DNA from: Corydoras sp. C115
Taxonomy: Eukaryota; Chordata; Actinopteri; Siluriformes; Callichthyidae
Assembly: GCA_019802505.1 (NCBI GenBank)
Contig: JAFMOC010000085.1
Span: 784,001-848,000 of the forward strand
Direction of reading: 5' to 3'
Length of the DNA stretch: 64,000 nucleotides
Under the pieces are notes generated by a model. That model was not told where the DNA came from and did no database searches. It saw nothing but the letters and a program-made list of their open reading frames with translations. Of the stretch, positions 1 to 12,400 are shown piece by piece (position 1 is the stretch's first letter; each line of letters begins with the position of its first letter). Made by a program: the position numbers and the translations under genes.

Positions 1-408
1 GTGATATTTTTTTACTCCGAAATGCAAGACACATTTTGCAGAGGACACGGTAAAGTAAAAAGTACTTTGCTCATTCCTGTTCAAGAATTCTGTTTTATAT
101 TTAAAACATAACTACAGAATGTTGCTTTAGATTTAATTTATAGAGTTGACTAAGGACCTAAAGACATATTTATAGGAATCTCTAGTGGATGATTTGTATC
201 TCTTACAGGCTTAATTTATGTGACTGAAGTTTATGGGTCCAAAAGGAAAAAGATACAGCATGTTAGTGTATGGAGAATGTGTTGTTGTATGAGTTATGAA
301 TATGGTGACCTTACATAACTAACAAAGCACTAACTGATTGCTTGATCTGTTTGTGTTTTTGCATGCTGATTGCCGGGGCTGTGTGCTTTGGGGTGTGGCT
401 TTTCCCAG

Positions 409-882
409 GGGCCATTTCTCGTGCACAGCGAGCCAAAGAGTGAGGGGCCCATCATTGAACAGGCCGGCCCCCACGACTATCAGACCGACCTGGCCAGCAA
501 GCAGCCACTGCGCTCATCACGCAGCCAATTACATGCTGGTGGGCGGGCCTTATCACGCCAAGACACCTTCGATTCGGAGACACAGGGCAGCCGAGACTCA
601 GCATACACAGATGACATGGAGACAGATCCGTACGAGGAGCCAGACTCCTGCCGAAGCCGATTAAACCCCGTCCATCATGCTCCACGACAGGCATCCTGGG
701 AGGATGAAGGGGCTGAGCCTGATCAGGAGAACCTTAATTTAATGCCACAGCCAACCGGTCATCACCACCGTGGGCGGGGCAAGCTGAGGGAGCGCTACTG
801 CCAAAGTGTAGATGCTGGCGAGAGTACAGTGGGCCACAACCAAAACCAGGAGGAGTGGAGCAGAGACATGTATATCCACTAG
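409..882 (+). CDS. cacnb1: Voltage-dependent L-type calcium channel subunit beta-1, C-terminal exon (partial gene)
   Basis: Last coding exon of a CaV beta subunit, the cytoplasmic partner that brings the pore-forming alpha-1 subunit to the membrane and tunes its gating. A splice acceptor (tttcccag) ends at 408, and the exon opens in phase 0 and runs 157 codons to TAG at 880-882. Recognisable pieces are LSRQDTFDSET, then GSRDSAYTDDMETDPYEEP, then RQASWEDEG, and a C-terminal basic tail with RGRGKLRERYC and ending EEWSRDMYIH. From memory of the family, DMETDP followed by RQ(G/A)SWEDE is the beta-1 signature; beta-2 shares SRQDTFDSET but lacks the rest. The SH3 and guanylate-kinase-like domains lie upstream of the window, and positions 1-408 are intron. 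An acceptor at 427 (gtgcacag) is possible but less likely. Confidence 0.88.
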   Translation, partial: GPFLVHSEPKSEGPIIEQAGPHDYQTDLASKQPLRSSRSQLHAGGRALSRQDTFDSETQGSRDSAYTDDMETDPYEEPDSCRSRLNPVHHAPRQASWEDEGAEPDQENLNLMPQPTGHHHRGRGKLRERYCQSVDAGESTVGHNQNQEEWSRDMYIH

Positions 883-1570
883 AAATAGTACCCTGAAAAT
901 GAGGACAGGAAAAATGTACAGAAAGGGGACAGAGAGTCAGGCAAATAGCAAGTTTTAGGAGGATAACAGGGTTCGAAGTGTTGATGTCTATAGCTGAATC
1001 TGTTTACAACCCATACAAATCATTACAGGCAAATGTGTATAGTTCATACTCCTATTATGCGCTCAAGCTGCCATATTGCATTTAGTCATCTTATTTTACA
1101 ACTTGTTTTCATTTTTAATCTTTATTTTTTTATGTAGTCCTGCATGGAATTATTACTGTTCCCAATGACAAGTAGGAGTCAGAATATGCATTATTGCAAA
1201 TTTGTGAGTATGTTTGAGTAGCCGATTGAGCGAGAATACATGGGTGCATGTGTGCGTTGTCCTTTGTAGTCTTAAGGTCATTGTGTTTCTTGATACGTTT
1301 TTGTCCACATTTTGGATTTCCTGGGCCTCTTTGTTGTTTCTCTTGGTTTAAATGTTAAACTAAACGAAACACTTGGTCAGGATTTTACTAAATTCAGGAA
1401 TTTAAATGCATGCTTATCACCTCCACCTTTCAACGATCATTTTTTATATAAAGACACAGGTCAAAGGGCTTCAATTTTTATTGATGTGAAGCCACTTTAA
1501 ACTTAATCTTCTATTTCCCTACAGTAAATCTATGTTATCTGTCAATAAATAAATTTGAGACCAGGATTTC
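883..1570 (+). other. cacnb1: cacnb1 3' UTR with polyadenylation signal
   Basis: Non-coding sequence after the cacnb1 stop. A canonical AATAAA lies at 1544-1549, so cleavage is expected around 1565-1575, just before the A-run at about 1590. No other gene is seen here; the 62-codon ORF inside it is not supported. Confidence 0.6.
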
Positions 1571-3271
1571 CAAGAACAAAACTCTTTTGAAAAAAAAAAA
1601 AACTACCAATGTGTTTTCATGTACATAATTTATCTTTTTCTTTGGATTTTATTTATTACGCTTATAATGCTAAAAATTTTATTACATCATTTGCCTGTTA
1701 TAGCTCCGTTGCTGCTATGTTTATTTCAGCGTGTACAGTCGCTGTTCTAAGCCCGATTTTTGTGATATGAACAGCTTTACTAAAGTGGCTGATACACATT
1801 GATAACACTGACCAATGTTAAGTTATTCATGATAGCAGGTATGATTATGCAAAAAATCTAATATCTATATTACAATAATATATAATTATCTGAAAAGGTA
1901 GTGGTCCCTTGTAGTTACACATGGCCCCACTTTTGAAAGATGATTATAAATAGAAATAGAATTTGTAGAACAGTGGGCTGTCAAGGTTGATGATCCCTTA
2001 ATAGCACTTTTACTGTTTTGATTCTTGCTCCTTGAACCATGCTTATTTGCATTTTTCTTACAAGTTGAATAACAGTACCACATTAAGTTTGGGCCCTATG
2101 ATGAGAGCCAAACAGTAAATGGTACACCTAAATTCATTAACTAATGTATTTTTGTATTTTTTTCTGGGGGGAGGGGGACTCACATGCACGCCATCAGTTT
2201 AAATGCATCTACAAAAAGGCAGCCAGTGTGATATGGAAATGCAAATCCAGGTTGATGGCCCGAGCCACACCATTATTGTGTAAAATCTGCGTTTAAGACC
2301 TCTTTCAAATGCTAAGAGGAAACTATGACACCATCCTAATCGAGTACAGAGTTGTGTTTTCTGTACTGTTCTGTCTACTTCTCTTCCAAATGAACCACTG
2401 CAGTAGGCATGGCAAACTCTCCTTTACGTGCCAGACACAAAAACGCAAGTGCCAGAATTTTTCACAATGCCACACCTGCTACAGTATGGTGAGTTGTCTT
2501 AAGTCTGTGCCATTCACTTGTTGTGTGGATGTTCTATTAAAGTGTCCCACCCTTTTATATCTGGTTGACATTCATTATGAAAAGTTATGATTGTATCATA
2601 TCACAAAGCAGGTTTTAGAAACAAAACTCTTGCCTACACAAGTATATACATACAAAAAGTAAACCTTTTACTGCCTTTATTCTCATGCTGTTGCCTTGTG
2701 TGTTACCTCTTTGGGCATTTATAAATAAAAAAGAAATGTGTGTATGTGGGAGACATTCAAACAGCTTTTGACGTGCAGGAAGAGTGTTTGTGAACATAGT
2801 GAATTGGCCTTTTTTCTACTCACACAACAAAGGGACACTGATAAGGAAGCTCACTTAATGTGCAAGTAAATAGCCTGAGAAATAATGTAATTGTTGCGTT
2901 AATGCAATTGTTCACATACAAATAACAAAAAATGTACTCTTTGGTGCCTGATTGTAGCTCCATTTTGCTTTTTGCCTTCTGTTTTTAATCTGTGGGTAAA
3001 TTCGTATTTTAATTAAAAACTTAAATTGAAAACCCATTTCTGTCTCTGTACTGTTTAAGACTAAGTTTAATTTAAGGTTGAAAAAACTGAACAAAGAATA
3101 TGCAAATAAATTCTACAGATCATTACAGATAAAGAACAAAAGACTCGATGAAAAGGAGATTATACCTATAGCTTACTAAGAAAAGGAGGAGGGGGAGGGC
3201 ATTTATAAGAAAGAAAGAAATGAAGCTGCAGATGCACAAGCTGCACATCATTTGCATTTCCTAAATCTTAA
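1571..3271. other. Intergenic, nothing recognised
   Basis: AT-rich unique-looking sequence with only short chance ORFs on both strands. I see no exon, RNA gene or known repeat. Confidence 0.5.
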
Positions 3272-3644
3272 AAGTGCAATGTTCATTCATTCATTATCTC
3301 CCGCTTTATCCTCTATCAGGGCCGCGGTGGGGTTCCCCATGCCCATCCAGGGGAGAACATTCCGGGCGCTGGGCAGATGGACCCAGGACAGGGCGCCAAT
3401 CCATCGCTGGGCACACACTCACACTCACACAGACACACTCTATATGGGGCAATTTGGAGAACTCGATTGACTTGATCCATGTTTTTGGACTGTGGGAGGA
3501 AACCGGAGAACCCGGAGGAAACCCACACGGACACGGGGAGAACATGGAAACTCCACCCAGATGGGGATTCGAACCGGGAATCCCTAGTGCTGAGAAACGA
3601 ACGTGCTAACCACTAAGCCACCGTGCCGCCTAAGTGCAATGTTC
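3272..3644 (-). mobile_element. tRNA-derived SINE with intact target-site duplication
   Basis: Full-length copy of the dominant SINE, inserted in minus orientation. Reading on the minus strand: tRNA-like head (A-box-like ggcttagtggttagcac, B-box ggttcgaatcc), a central domain (tttccatgttctccccgtgt, cctccgggttctccggtttc), and a 3' part ending in GATAATGAATGAATGAATG. The 13-bp direct repeat aagtgcaatgttc flanks it at 3272-3284 and 3632-3644. The head plus conserved core resembles the V-SINE/Mermaid type of fish SINE (family name from memory). Confidence 0.85.
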
Positions 3645-4255
3645 TTCAACTAAACATTGTACCAACATGCTCCTATATACAGATCTATATACAAGTACAC
3701 TATTCTTGCATTCGATTGTGCCCTTTGAGAGATTTAGTAAATACAAAACCTGTAACCTCAATTTAGATCACTTAGCAAAGTTTACATAAAAGAAGAGCCA
3801 TGACCTTAAAAACATCATCTGTTGCCCTTCAAAATAATTTTAACTAATGCTCATTTTCACTTTATTAGAATGAATGTTCAATTTTACAATATTATCAACA
3901 TATGCATGAACACTATGCTCAATTCTTAGTGTAAAAGTGCACTTCAAAATCAAGTAGCTAACAATTCACATAAAGTCAAAGATACAAGATGCATATGTAA
4001 GAGTACATTGTGTAGCTGGAGTTAAAACTGCTTTTATAAGTATAGTTTTTGAGGAATGGTTTCATTAACAATTCATCCTTTAATTCACTTATCCAGATTA
4101 GTGTCACAAAAGGCACTCAGCACAACCGGTGGCAAAAGAAAAAAAACACTGGGTAGATCACTAGCTCATTTAAGTTTAAAAGAAAATTTAATTTATTAAT
4201 ATATGAATATATATTATAATACATTAATATTCACCTCTGTGTGTAATACAAACTA

Positions 4256-4299
<44 letters not shown>

Positions 4300-5678
4300 T
4301 GTGATAATTATGCCGAATTGATGACATTACTGTGTTTTTTACATGTACAAACCCCCTGCTCTTTCTTTGTACTCTGATCTCAAACTGCTAATTCCAGGAA
4401 ATGAAACATTTATTCAGACTGACTGTTGATATAAATATTCTGATGGAGAAGACTCCAACCAAAAACAGGCTTTCCAACACTTTGTTTAGATTTATTTATC
4501 TCACTACAAGTAATAGAAACACTTAAATAATAATGAAAAATAACCCATTTACAAGAACTTTCAAAATGGTTTTTTCCGTCTGATTCTGGAAAAAAAAACA
4601 AGAAGTCACGAAAGCTGACGTGAATGTTTTGGACGAGGGCAGAGATTGGTATCATGCTATTTCTGTATTTCTCACACATTCAGCACTCTGAAAGACTGTG
4701 ATATTGAGTAAGCAAGCATGTGGCACATTTCAACTCTCAAATTCCCATAATAACTCACTTTATTAAATTGATTAACATGAACAATATTATGGCTTTTCAT
4801 CAAACTGGTGCCTGTGAGGTAATTAAATAGACGAGTCAACATTTTTTAAAAATCTGGACCTGAAAGAGGAACTGAAATGTCACAAGGTATTTCAAAAAAG
4901 TTACTTGGGAAAAAATAAATTCATTAAATGGCATTTTTTAAAAAGTTGATTTTTTTTAAATTCACTGCCTGTGTGAAAAAATAATGTGGTGCTTCCTTGA
5001 CTCACCATTTACATTAAATGTGATTCTACATTATATGGAAATGTGTGATTACTAACATGTTAAACAATGTTATATTGTGGTGTGTAGATTTCTTGCTCTT
5101 ATCACAGCGCATGACATCATTCAAGTTCTGTTAACCACAGAATAAGCTGCAAACAGGAAGTTTCTTAGACTATAGGCAGATAGAAAAAAAACTTCTAGGT
5201 TTCCTGTAAGATAAACAGTGGACCGAGCACCAAACATATAATAGTATTATAGTTGTAAATATTAATAATATAGTAAAATATCATATCAATATACGTAATA
5301 ATAACAGCATATGACTTCACAAATAACATTTTTATAGCCACAAATTATAATCTATATATCTATAGCTGCTAATGGGGATTAAGTTAGAATGAGATGTTTT
5401 AAACCCCTGAAAGGATAATATTTAGGTATCTTAATTTATCTGTAGTGCATTTGCAAGAGTGTGAATAACATCATTATATGAATGTTTTGCTGGTTACATT
5501 ACTAAAACCCTAGACCTATAGCTCTTAATTAGAGCCCATGATATTGTAAACACGCATGTCTTGTGCACATTTTGCAGTTATGACTCAACCTGTGAATTTT
5601 CAAGGAAGCACATATGATGACTATGCAAACACGCTATGTTTCTGACTCAAAGGGATTCCTAATGGTAAAAACAAAAAC
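3645..5678. other. Intergenic, AT-rich, with a (TTA)n microsatellite
   Basis: Apart from a (TTA)n tract at about 4257-4298, this stretch shows no gene or recognised repeat. The short ORFs have no recognisable content. Confidence 0.5.
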
Positions 5679-6049
5679 ATGTTTAGGTGGAGGCGGCACA
5701 GTGGCTTAGTGGTTAGCACGTTTGCCTCTCAGCGCTAGGGATTCCCGGTTCGAATCCCCATCTGGGTGGAGTTTCCATGTTCTCCCCGTGTCTGCGTGGG
5801 TTTCCTCCGGGTTCTCCGGTTTCCTCCCACAGTCCAAAAACATGGATCAAGTCAATTGAGTTCTCCAAATTACCCCATATAAAGTTTGTCTGTGTGAGTG
5901 AGTGTGTGCCCAGCGATGGATTGGCGCCCTTTCCTGGGTCTATCTGCCCAGTGCCCGTGAATTTCTCCCCTGGATGGGCATGGGGAACCCCACCGCGACC
6001 CTAATAGAGGATAAAGCGGGAGATAATGAATGAATGAATGTTTAGGTGG
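5679..6049 (+). mobile_element. tRNA-derived SINE with target-site duplication
   Basis: Complete plus-strand SINE copy starting ggcggcacagtggctta and ending in the GAATGAATG tail. The 12-bp duplication atgtttaggtgg is at 5679-5690 and 6038-6049. It carries the usual spurious 75-codon ORF. Confidence 0.85.
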
Positions 6050-6461
6050 TTAGATTGTTAAACATTTGTTCGTAAAAAAGAATTTAGAATATTACAATTA
6101 CAAAAACAATTACAAAAGTAATTGTGGGCAACTAATTTTTAACCTGAATTGACTTCAGTTTATTTTATTTAAAAGGCACTTCTTACAATATAATTTACAA
6201 CACAAAGCAGCTTTACAAAAGGGGAAAAGACCATAAATAAATAAATTAAAATATAAGCATAAAAACTAAATATAATTTATAGTAGGTGAAAGACAGTAAA
6301 AACAAACTGGACACCATGTTTAAATAATTGTTTTACTAAAAATAAATTTTAATTAGTTTCAAAGGTTAAAAGTAAATATTATATAAATATTATATAATAT
6401 TATATATATATAATATAAAGATTACAAAAGAGGAGGCATAACTAATAGCCGAGATATCTAT

Positions 6462-6626
6462 CCATCCATTCTCTTCCGCTTTATCCTCTACTGGGGTCGC
6501 GGGGTGGGGGGAAGGGTCGCGGGGGGGGGGGGTCGCCCATGCCCGTGGCCATCCAGGGAAGAACATTTCCAGGGGAGAACAATCCAACTACCGCAGTAGA
6601 GGATAAAGTGGAAGATAATGGATGGA
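6462..6626. repeat. Palindromic SINE-tail derivative
   Basis: Left arm 6462-6492 (ccatccattctcttccgc... onwards) is the reverse complement, with a few mismatches, of 6594-6626. Both arms are the SINE 3' end (gaggataaag...gataatggatgg). A G-rich spacer and truncated SINE body lie between them. Confidence 0.6.
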
Positions 6627-6630
6627 TGTG

Positions 6631-7171
6631 TCGGTGAGGTATTTTGTATGGAAACCCATTTCCGCCACTATATTATTTCCGGATCCTGACTTTTAATCTT
6701 AGAATTTGGACTTTTTTTCATCTCAGAATAAGAATTTCGGTGGTTTAGGGTTAGCACGTTCGCCTCTCAGCGCTAGGGATTCCCGGTTCGAATCCCCATC
6801 TGGGTGAAGTTTCCATGTTCTCCCCGTGTCCATATGGGTTTCCTCCGGGTTCTCCGGTTTCCTCCCACAGACCAAAAACTTGGATTAAGTCAATTGAGTT
6901 CTCCAAATTGCCCCACATAGAGTGTGTTTGTGTGTGTGAGTGTGCCCAGCGATAGATTGGCGCCCTGTCCTGGCTGTATCTGCCCAGCGCCCGAAACGTT
7001 CTCCCCTGGATGGGCATGGGGAACCCATAATAGAGGATAAAGCGGAAGATAATGGATGAATGGCTCAGTGAGGTATTTTGTATGGAAGCCCATTTCCGCC
7101 ACTAAATTATCTCCGGATCCTGACTTTTAATCTTAGAATTTGGACTTTTTTATCTCAGAATTAGAATTTCG
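6631..7171 (+). repeat. SINE flanked by 107-109 bp direct repeats
   Basis: Segment 6631-6739 (t-c-g/a-gtgaggtattttgtatgg ... tcttagaatttgg ... aatttcg) recurs at 7065-7171 with a few differences. A SINE lacking its first bases lies between (6740-7064). The repeat is far longer than the 10-14 bp target duplications of the other copies, so this is a tandem duplication of flank plus SINE with a period of about 434 bp. Confidence 0.75.
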
Positions 7172-7179
7172 AACTAAGG

Positions 7180-8551
7180 CCGGGGTGGCACGGTGGTTTA
7201 GTGGTTAGCACATTCTCCTCTCAGCGCTAGGGATTCCCGTTTCGAATCCCCATCTGGGTGGAGTTTCCATGTTCTCCCCGTGTCCGTGTGGGTTTCCTCC
7301 GGGTTCTCCGGTTTCCTCCCACAGTCCAAAAACATGGATTAAGTCAATTGAGTTCTCCAAATTGCTCCATATAGAGTGTTTCTGTGTGTGTGAGTGTGTG
7401 CCCAGTGATAGATTGGTGTCCTGTCCTGGGTGTATCTGCCCAGCGCCTGAAACGTTCTCCCCTGGATGGGCATGGGGAACCCCCCCGCGACCCTAATAGA
7501 GGATAAAGCGGAAGATAGTGGATAGGGGCGTCACAGTGGCTTAGTGGTTAGCACGTTCGCCTCTCAGCACTAGGGATTCCCGGTTCGAATCCCCATCTGG
7601 GTGGAAGGGTGGAGTTTCCATGTTCTCCCCGTGTCCGTGTGGGTTTCCTCCGGGTTCTCCGGTTTCCTCCCACAGTCCATAAACATGGATTAAGTCAATT
7701 GAGTTCTCCAAATTGCTCCATATAGAGTGTTTCTGTGTGTGTGAGTGTGTGCCCAGTGATAGATTGGTGTCCTGTCCTGGGTGTATCTGCCCAGCGCCTG
7801 AAACGTTCTCCCCTGGATGGGCATGGGGAACCCCCCCGCGACCCTAATAGAGGATAAAGCGGAAGATAGTGGATAGGGGCGTCACAGTGGCTTAGTGGTT
7901 AGCACGTTCGCCTCTCAGCACTAGGGATTCCCGGTTCGAATCCCCATCTGGGTGGAAGGGTGGAGTTTCCATGTTCTCCCCGTGTCCGTGTGGGTTTCCT
8001 CCGGGTTCTCCGGTTTCCTCCCACAGTCCATAAACATGGATTAAGTCAATTGAGTTCTCCAAATTGCTCCATATAGAGTGTTTCTGTGTGTGTGAGTGTG
8101 TGTCCAGTGATAGATTGGTGTCCTGTCCTGGGTGTATCTGCCCAGCGCCCGAAACGTTCTCCCCTGGATGGGCATGGGGAACCCCTTCGCAACCCTAATA
8201 GAGGATAAAGCGGAAGATAGTGGATAGGGGCGTCACAGTGGTTTAGCATGTTCGCCTCTCAGCACTAGGGATTCCCGGTTTGATTCCCCATCTGGGTGGA
8301 GGGGTGGAGTTTCCATGTTCTCCGTGTGGGTTTCCTCCAGGTTCTCTGGTTTCCTCCCACAGTCCAAAAACATGGATCAAGTCAATTGAGTTCTCCAAAT
8401 TGCCCCATATAGAGTGTGTATGTGTGCCCAGCGATAGATTGGCGTCAGTTCTGGGTGTATCTGCCCAGCGCCCGAAACGTTCTCCCCTGGATGGGCATGG
8501 GGAACCCCCTCGCAACCCTAATAGAGGATAAAGCGGGAGATAATGGATAGG
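7180..8551 (+). repeat. Head-to-tail array of four SINE copies
   Basis: Four plus-strand SINE copies begin near 7181, 7526, 7876 and 8227, with a period of about 345-351 bp. Copies two and three are nearly identical, including the unusual insertion gggtggaagggtggagttt. Each copy ends gata(g/a)tggatagg and the next starts immediately with ggcgtcacagtgg. The similarity along the full unit points to local amplification, not four separate insertions. Confidence 0.85.
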
Positions 8552-8559
8552 TGGTGGAA

Positions 8560-9024
8560 CCAAAGCCTCGGGTGTTTCCACACAACAAATCGAAACCGCT
8601 CGGGTTACGTCAGTGTCCGGTGCACCGCCCCGCGCCATTTATGTTCTGTTAGGTTCAGAGCGAGCGCGTCATTTCCACACGAGGCCAATCAGAGGCGCTC
8701 TTTCCTTCAGCTCTGCGTCATTCAGTGCGTCAGGTGCGAACCCGCCTCGCTGGAGTAAAGGACGCGGCGTGACGCCGGCTTTGCGCTTCTTACTCTCAGC
8801 TCTTCCACTGCGTTGTTTCTACTCAGCCGTCATCGAAAACTTTACTGTATTTAGATCGTAAGCGTCGAAAGCAAACAACGGAGTTCTGCAGGTGTCGGTT
8901 CATTTAGCAGCATTAAGATCAGCTCCGTCTGACAGCGCGGGGGAACACAGCATAACAACATAAACCCAAAATTCACAAAGATTATAGCTTTTATTGCTTC
9001 GAGTTCTGACAGTTCTTAACAAAC
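8560..9024 (+). promoter_or_regulatory. arl5c: arl5c promoter and 5' UTR
   Basis: A CpG-rich stretch in otherwise AT-rich DNA. A cAMP-response-like TTACGTCA lies at 8605-8612 and a CCAAT box (ggccaatcag) at 8685-8689; several other cgtca motifs follow. No TATA box is evident. The start of transcription probably lies between 8700 and 8900; the coding start is at 9025. Confidence 0.55.
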
Positions 9025-9242
9025 ATGGGACAACTTTTTGCCAAACTAATGGAGCTGTTCGGAAACAAAGGTAAGTCAAATAATTATATATATTATTTTT
9101 TATATATATATTATATTTTATGTTATCCATAATTTTACTTAATAACACTTTTATTTATATATATACTGTGTAAAAGTGTTATTAAGTGAAATTATGGATA
9201 ACAAAATTATATATATATTTTTTATAATTTCATTTAATAACA

Positions 9243-9312
<70 letters not shown>

Positions 9313-9322
9313 TGTATATATA

Positions 9323-9408
<86 letters not shown>

Positions 9409-12400
9409 GTTATCCATAATTTCACATAATACCACTTTAATATGAACCACGTTAGAGCTGTACCTTAAGTTTAACTAACAATGTAATATTTAATAAATGG
9501 ATTTTAGATGAATTCTTACTATAATATTTATCTGTATAAAAATGACAACATGAAACATCGATAGAAGTAACAGAGTCCTGATGGAAATCGGTGTCTTTGA
9601 TTTTCTTTTCGATTTTCTTATATAAAAAGCATTGATTTATTGATGTATTCATTGTTTAATAATTCATAGAAGATATTAAATTAGTTATGAATGTTCATGA
9701 CTATTTTGTGTCTATTTAAGGTTATAGGGGGAAAAAAAAACTTTCAAGCTCTTAAAATTGTAAGAGGCAGGTGAAGTTGACTTTTCAGACTTAGTCTGCT
9801 TTAAGAAACAACGCCCTGTGATTTATTTTTAGTTTACTTCCATGGTCAAAATGCCATAGCTATCATGACAATTAAGATGGGTATAAAGTGTTCTGTTCTT
9901 TTCACCTGTGCAAAACAGATAATTACAGCTATTACATAAGATCTGTCTAAGCTGAAAGTTCACATTTTAACAGCTACATCACATGGGTCAGAGTCTGGAG
10001 ACATGTCTGATAAAACACTGTAGGATGCTGAGCTCAGCTCAACATGCAGTTTCATGAGTATCTAAATTCAGAAGCAGTGGAAACATGGAACATCGGCTGA
10101 TTGGTCTTATTATGAACAATAAATCTTTTTGCGTGATAGCACTGACATTTTCCACATTCTTACTATAATATTTATCTGAATAAAAATGACAACATGAAAC
10201 ATCGATAAAAGTAATAGAGTCCTGATGGAAATCGGTGTCTTTGATTTTCTTTTTTTGATTTTCTTATATAAAAAGCATTGATTTATTGATGTATTCATTG
10301 TTTAATAATTCATAGAAGATATTAAATTAGTTATGAATATTCATGTCCCCTTTGCGCCTATTTAAGGTTATAGGGAAACAGTAAAAAAAAAAAAAAAAAA
10401 AAAAAAACTTTCAAGCTCTTAAAATTTTAAAGAGGCAGGTGAAGTTGACTTTTCAGACTTAGAGTCTGCTTTAAGAAACAACGCCCTGTGCTTTATTTTT
10501 AATTTACTTCCATGGTCAAACTGCCATAGCTATCATGACAATTAAGATGGGTATAAAGTGTTCTGTTCTATTCACCTGTGCAAAACAGATAATTAGAGCA
10601 ATTACATAAGATCTGCATAAGCTGAAAGTTCACATTTTGACAGCTACATCACATGGGTCAGAGTCTGGAGACATGTCTGATAAAACACTGTAGGATGCTG
10701 AGCTCAGCATAACATGCAGTTTCATGAGTATCTAAATTCAGAAGCAGTGGAAACATGGAACATCGGCTGATTGGTCTTATTATGAACAATAGATCTTTTT
10801 GCGTGATAGCACTGACATTTTCCACGTGTGTGTAATAAATACTTAACTCTTTTTCAGAACACAAAGTAATTATCATTGGTTTAGATAATGCTGGAAAGAC
10901 AACAGTTCTCTACCAGTTGTAAGTACATATTTTATATTCTATGTTACATAATATGGTGGCATAGTGGTTAGCACGGCTGCCTCTCAGCACTAGGGATCCA
11001 GGTTCAAATCCCAAGCCAGGTGGATTTTCCATGTTTTCCCTGTGTCTGGGAATTCTCTGGATTTTCCACTATCCTCAAGATGAATTGGCTGCTCCAATTT
11101 TTCCCTATTTGGTGTGTGTGACGTGTAAATGATTGTGTACCAAGTGATGGATTAGTAAATTAATATTTAAGTAATGTCAAAAATGACAGATATAGTGAGA
11201 ATTGTCTTTGAGACATGTTTTTAAATTGTCTTATTTATTATCTAAAGGTACTTAATTTACTGTCACAGTAGACAACATGAATGTTTCATGTTTAAAAGCA
11301 TGAAATGTTTAATTTGTTTAAGTTTCACAGTGTTAACATGTTAAATTGATCAGTGTTTTTAAACTGGTGTACTACGATAAACGGAACTGATACTTCTACA
11401 GTATATATTATATTTTTCTAAAAAATGTGTTTTAATTCTTTCATAGTTTAATGAAGGAGGCTGTACAAACCACCCCTACAATTGGCAGTAATGTGGAAGA
11501 AATAACTGTTAAGAAAACTTGCTTTTACATGTGGGACATTGGTGGCCAGGAGACACTACGAGCCAGCTGGAATACATATTACTCCAATACAGAGGTGTGT
11601 GTGTGTTTGTGTTCATGTGTGGTGGGATGTTACTAGGATAAGTTGAGAAGTCAGTATGGTTAAAGTTAAGTTTCACTGAAATGAAAAGTGTGTATAAAAG
11701 TGTGTGTGTTTCTTAAAGTATAAGAATTCAGGGTATTTTCCAGCTATAAGGAAATGAAAGTGTAAAAGAGAAAGAGAAAAATGAAACTGTTTGTATTCTG
11801 ATGTCTATCATACCAATGATATATGTTTTATGGGTGTGTGTGATAATGGAAATTCACAGCTTTTAACAATTCTATTTTTAACAGTTTGTGATTCTGGTGG
11901 TTGATAGCACAGATCGGGAGCGTTTGACAATAACAAAAGACGAGCTACATAAAATGCTTGCACATGAGGTGGGTTCAGAGTGTTTACACAATTGCTGTTT
12001 TTTTACTTCAATCTGTAAAGCACACAATTTGTATTGACTTTTAATATGTTGCCACCAATATGTCCAATACATTTACATAAATTATCCAAACTTAACCAGA
12101 TTTGTGAACAAGTAGATATGAAAAATAGAAAAAATAAGAAAAAAGAACAAATTGGCAAAAGAAACAAAAATAGTAGACTTTTTCACTTATTTCTTAGGAT
12201 AAAGGATTTACTTTAATGTATTTGTTAGCGGCAAAATATGTGAACCTTATTAAAATGAATATGTTGCCACCAATATGTCCAATACATTTACATAAATTAT
12301 CCAAACTTAACCAGATTTGTGAACAAGTAGATATGAAAAATAGAAAAAATAAGAAAAAAGAACAAATTGGCAAAAGAAACAAAAATAGTAGACTTTTTCA

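Noticed and set aside
452..694. 80-codon antisense ORF over the cacnb1 exon
   Set aside because: Shadow of the coding exon on the other strand.
2309..2590. 93-codon ORF between cacnb1 and arl5c
   Set aside because: No promoter, splice or family signal; composition is that of random AT-rich DNA.
5777..6004. Recurring ~75-codon ORFs starting MFSPC(L/P)RGFPPGSPVSSH, seen at about 15 places on both strands
   Set aside because: They are one reading frame of the SINE consensus. Antisense and alternative frames recur equally, and many copies carry frameshifts.
9151..9450. Long Tyr/Ile repeat ORFs (also at 44439, 47095 and 57546)
   Set aside because: Translation of (TA)n microsatellites; open on both strands simply because TATA repeats lack stops in that frame.
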